From an uncultured Clostridia bacterium (lineage in GTDB: Bacteria > Bacillota > Clostridia > Oscillospirales > Oscillospiraceae), in the NCBI GenBank assembly GCA_947167725.1, contig CAMVJF010000059.1, positions 1 through 8,583 on the forward strand: DNA of 8,583 nt, in the 5' to 3' direction. A program made the translations under genes and the position numbers. Within the stretch, counting starts at the first letter, position 1. Each line of letters begins with the position of its first letter. The notes under the pieces are model-generated. The model saw only the letters and a list, made by a program, of their open reading frames with translations, was not told the DNA's origin and ran no database searches. This document shows, piece by piece, positions 6,393 to 8,583 of this stretch.

Positions 6393-7625
6393 TTATGATA
6401 GCTCCGCCCGGATGAGCGGCATGGACATGCAGCGCGGGCCGCCGCGGCCGCGGGAAAGCTCGGCCGAGGGCATTTCCAGCACCTCGATGCCGTGGTCGCG
6501 CAGGATAGGATTCGTGACGTCGTTGCGCTCGTAGGCGATGACCCTGCCGGGCGCGACGGCAAGCGTGTTCGAGCCGTCGTTCCACTGCTCGCGGGCGGCG
6601 GCGATCACGTCGTCCCCGCCGCAGGAAATCAGCTCGACCTTATCCGTATGGGTATATTTCTCCAAAACCTGCTCGAGCGGCGCGTCGACGCGCTCGATAC
6701 GCAGCTCCTCCGGGCGCTTCGTCCCGGGGCGGATCTCATAGACGGTCAGCGGGCCGAGGATGGCCGGATGGACCAGATACTTGTCGCGGTCGAGCTGGGT
6801 AAAGACCGTATCGAGGTGCATGAAGGCGCGCGACGACGGGATCGAGAAGGCCAGCACCGTGCGGACCTCGGCCTCCGGGTCGGAGAAGAGCCGCCGCGCG
6901 GTGCCCTCGATCGCGTCGGGGCTGCTGCGCTGGGAGATGCCGATGGCGATCGTGTCCGGCGTGAGGTTGATCACGTCGCCGCCCTCGAGGCTCGCGAAGC
7001 TGTCGCGCTCGCCGTAGCGGCGAACGCCCTCAAAGTCCGGGTGCCAGCGCAGGATATAATCGGCGTAGATGGTCTCGCGCCGGCGCGTGGGAAAGCGCAT
7101 GCGGTTGATCAGCACGCCGCGCCCGACCGAGGCGAAGGGGTCGCGTGTAAAATACAGATTCGGCATCGGGTCGACGACGATGTCGTCGGCCGGGGCGATC
7201 AGATCCTGCAGCGAGCAGGCTGACGCGCCGCCGAGCTCCTCGAGGGCGATGCCCTCCATCGTCTTTTCCACCAGGGCCTTGCCGCTGTAATTTTCCAGCA
7301 GATAGTCGCTGAGCTTTTCTCTCCATCTCGCGGTCTTGACCTCGCCCTCGCTCAGCCACTGGTCGAGGAAGGGGCGCAGCAGCTCGGGATGCGCCTCGAG
7401 CACCTCGCTCATCAGATCCTCGAGGTAGACGACCTCGGCGCCGGACCGCCGCAGCAGCTCGGCGAAGGCGTCATGCTCCCACCGCGCCACCTTCAGAAAG
7501 GGGATATCATCGAAGAGCAGCTCGCTCAGGCGCTTGGGCGTGAGCTTGAGCAGTTCCCTGCCCGGGCGGTGCAGCAGCACCTTGCGCAGCGGGCCGATCT
7601 CGCTTCTGACACAAATACCGTTCAT
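6393..7625 (-). CDS. arcA: Arginine deiminase
   Basis: Hydrolyses L-arginine to L-citrulline and ammonia, the first step of the arginine deiminase pathway; cytosolic, guanidino-group-modifying enzyme fold, 410 residues (usual length). The full active site is visible: D162 in FTRDPFA, E214 in LEGGDV, H270 and D272 in HLDTVFT, and the nucleophile C399 near the C-terminus in RGGPRCMSMP, with R394 five residues before it as in characterised enzymes. Other conserved blocks are NRMRFPTRRRE (174-184), LRWHPDFEG (192-200) and REQWNDGSN (345-353). ATG at 7623-7625 is used because AGGAG (7632-7636) lies 6 nt upstream and the protein begins NGICVRSEIGPLRKVLLHRPG, like known deiminases. A longer in-frame start at 7700 would run into the argS stop and add 25 atypical residues. 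First gene of arcABC; only 71 bp follow argS. Confidence 0.97.
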   Translation of the reverse strand: MNGICVRSEIGPLRKVLLHRPGRELLKLTPKRLSELLFDDIPFLKVARWEHDAFAELLRRSGAEVVYLEDLMSEVLEAHPELLRPFLDQWLSEGEVKTARWREKLSDYLLENYSGKALVEKTMEGIALEELGGASACSLQDLIAPADDIVVDPMPNLYFTRDPFASVGRGVLINRMRFPTRRRETIYADYILRWHPDFEGVRRYGERDSFASLEGGDVINLTPDTIAIGISQRSSPDAIEGTARRLFSDPEAEVRTVLAFSIPSSRAFMHLDTVFTQLDRDKYLVHPAILGPLTVYEIRPGTKRPEELRIERVDAPLEQVLEKYTHTDKVELISCGGDDVIAAAREQWNDGSNTLAVAPGRVIAYERNDVTNPILRDHGIEVLEMPSAELSRGRGGPRCMSMPLIRAELS

Positions 7626-7631
7626 TCCATA

Positions 7632-7636
7632 CTCCT
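7632..7636 (-). promoter_or_regulatory. Ribosome binding site of arcA
   Basis: AGGAG on the minus strand, 6 nt before the arcA ATG. It decides the start against the longer frame beginning at 7700. Confidence 0.8.
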
Positions 7637-7656
7637 GTCGCCTGCCGTACTTGTCA

Positions 7657-7687
7657 GAAAAAGGCACAGCTGCGCCGCACCTTTTTC
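7657..7687 (-). terminator. Hairpin with T run between argS and arcA (terminator or attenuator)
   Basis: The 71-bp argS-arcA gap holds an 8-bp perfect inverted repeat (7657-7664 with 7680-7687, GAAAAAGG and CCTTTTTC). Nested in it, on the minus strand, is a GC-rich 5-bp stem, GGCGC and GTGCC (7672-7676 with 7663-7667), around an AGCT loop and followed by TTTTTC. The small stem plus T run resembles an intrinsic terminator for argS. The larger stem would enclose the T run and compete with it. I could not find a convincing promoter between this hairpin and the arcA start, so arcA may depend on read-through from upstream or on a promoter inside argS. Confidence 0.6.
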
Positions 7688-7696
7688 CGTTTTCTC

Positions 7697-8583
7697 TCAC
7701 ATGCTCTCGGGCGCGGAGACGCCGATGAGCGAGAGCGCGTTTTTCAATGTGATCATCGTGGCTTTGACGAGGCCGAGACGCTGATTCGTCAGCTCGGCGT
7801 CGTCGGGGTTATTGACCTTGACGGCGTTGTAATAGCTGTGGAAGGTCTTGACAAGGGAGATGATATAGTCCGTGAGCTTGTTGGGCTTGCGAAGCGCCGC
7901 GTCGTTCGCGACCTCGGCGGGGAATTCGCCGATCTTTTTGAGCAGCAGCAGCTCGCGCTCGTCCGTCAGCCGGTCATAGCGCTCGACGCGCTCGAAGGGT
8001 CTGATCTTCGGATTCGTAAGGATGGAGTTCATGCGCGAATGCGCGTACTGGGCGTAGTAGACGGGGTTGTCGTTGTCGCGGCTGCGCGCGAGCTTGAGGT
8101 CGAGATCCATATGGGTCGCGACGTCCTTCGACACAAAGAACCAGCGCGCCGCGTCCACCCCGATGTCCTCGCACAGCTCGCGCAGGCTCAGCGCGTTGCC
8201 GGTGCGCTTGGACATTTTGACCTCTTTCCCGTCCTCGACCATGCGGACCATCTGGATGAGGTCGACCTCAAGCGTGCCCTCGGGATAGCCGAGCGCCGTC
8301 AGCGCGGCCTTCATGCGGGTGATATACGAATGGTGATCCGCGCCCCAGAGGTCGACGAGCTTGGGATAGCCGCGCTCGATCTTATAGACGTGGTTGGCAA
8401 TGTCGGGCGTGAGGTAGGAAAGCGTTCCGTCGCTCTTGCGCAGCACGCGGTCCTTGTCGTCGCCGTAATCGGTCGAGCGGAACCACAGCGCGCCGTCCTG
8501 CTCGTAGAGAAGGCCCTTGTCCTGCATCATGCGCAGGCAGGCGTTGATGCGCGCGCGGTCGTTTTCATAAAAGAAGGTCTCGT
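7697..8583 (-). CDS. argS: Arginyl-tRNA synthetase, C-terminal part (5' end off the window)
   Basis: Class I aminoacyl-tRNA synthetase that charges tRNA-Arg using ATP. The window holds 294 C-terminal residues, about half of a normal enzyme of 550-580; the HIGH motif and N-terminal tRNA-recognition domain lie beyond the right edge. Counting from the first complete codon: GADHHSYI (80-87) is a conserved catalytic-domain block, KMSKR (122-126, then TGNA) is the ATP-binding signature loop, and NPVYYAQYAHSR (172-183) opens the helical DALR anticodon-binding domain, which runs to the C-terminus. The frame stays open to the window edge, upstream of the internal ATG pair near 8530, so that ATG pair is not the true start. 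It lies 71 bp upstream of arcA on the same strand, a notable link between arginine use in translation and in catabolism. A terminator-like hairpin lies in the gap. Confidence 0.96.
   Translation of the reverse strand, partial: ETFFYENDRARINACLRMMQDKGLLYEQDGALWFRSTDYGDDKDRVLRKSDGTLSYLTPDIANHVYKIERGYPKLVDLWGADHHSYITRMKAALTALGYPEGTLEVDLIQMVRMVEDGKEVKMSKRTGNALSLRELCEDIGVDAARWFFVSKDVATHMDLDLKLARSRDNDNPVYYAQYAHSRMNSILTNPKIRPFERVERYDRLTDERELLLLKKIGEFPAEVANDAALRKPNKLTDYIISLVKTFHSYYNAVKVNNPDDAELTNQRLGLVKATMITLKNALSLIGVSAPESM

Noticed and set aside
7623..7630. A three-codon mini-ORF (ATG GAA TGA) overlapping the arcA start as a leader peptide
   Set aside because: Only one nucleotide separates its ATG from the AGGAG, too close for normal initiation, and so short a frame arises readily by chance.
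7626..7696. A T-box riboswitch controlling arcA
   Set aside because: 71 bp is too short for a T-box leader with its specifier and antiterminator elements, and no T-box consensus bulge sequence was seen. A T-box upstream of argS itself would be outside the window.

Overview
This window looks like chromosomal DNA from a GC-rich anaerobic or fermentative member of the Clostridia (Bacillota). That assignment is inferred from three things: a HemZ-type radical-SAM coproporphyrinogen dehydrogenase, a DUF3810 membrane metallopeptidase-like protein and a CarD-family regulator lying together; high-GC coding regions separated by AT-rich intergenic DNA with sigmaA-type promoters and hairpin-plus-T-run terminators; and frequent GTG/TTG starts. 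No rRNA, tRNA, insertion sequence, phage gene or CRISPR array was seen.

Layout, left to right. (1) 1-952, minus strand: the N-terminal two thirds of hemZ, running off the left edge. (2) 953-1189: an AT-rich divergent intergenic region with a near-consensus promoter for hemZ, another for the next gene, and an A/T inverted repeat between them. (3) 1190-1681, plus: a CarD-family regulator closed by a strong terminator. (4) 1796-3166, plus: a MATE-family multidrug/Na+ antiporter-like protein with its own extended -10 promoter and a TTG start. (5) 3174-3213: a 17-bp-stem terminator shared by converging genes. (6) 3212-4342, minus: a DUF3810 protein with three N-terminal membrane segments and an HExxH motif, apparently transcribed from a promoter so close to its ATG that the mRNA may be leaderless. 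(7) 4447-7625, minus: a tightly packed arginine deiminase operon, arcA-arcB-arcC, ending in a terminator hairpin. (8) 7697-8583, minus: the C-terminal half of arginyl-tRNA synthetase (argS), 71 bp upstream of arcA, with a hairpin and T-run in the gap.

How the genes work together. ArcA converts arginine to citrulline and ammonia. ArcB phosphorolyses citrulline to ornithine and carbamoyl phosphate. ArcC uses carbamoyl phosphate to phosphorylate ADP, giving ATP, ammonia and CO2. Placing argS, the other large consumer of free arginine, directly upstream suggests that arginine use for protein and for energy may be coordinated, with the argS-arcA hairpin as a possible read-through control point. 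No arginine/ornithine antiporter (arcD) lies in the operon here. The other genes have no evident link to arginine.

I did not find a convincing previously undescribed multi-gene system. The items most worth a second look are the argS-arcABC arrangement with its intergenic hairpin, the cysteine-rich and possibly leaderless DUF3810 protein, and the A/T inverted repeat in the hemZ/CarD divergent region.
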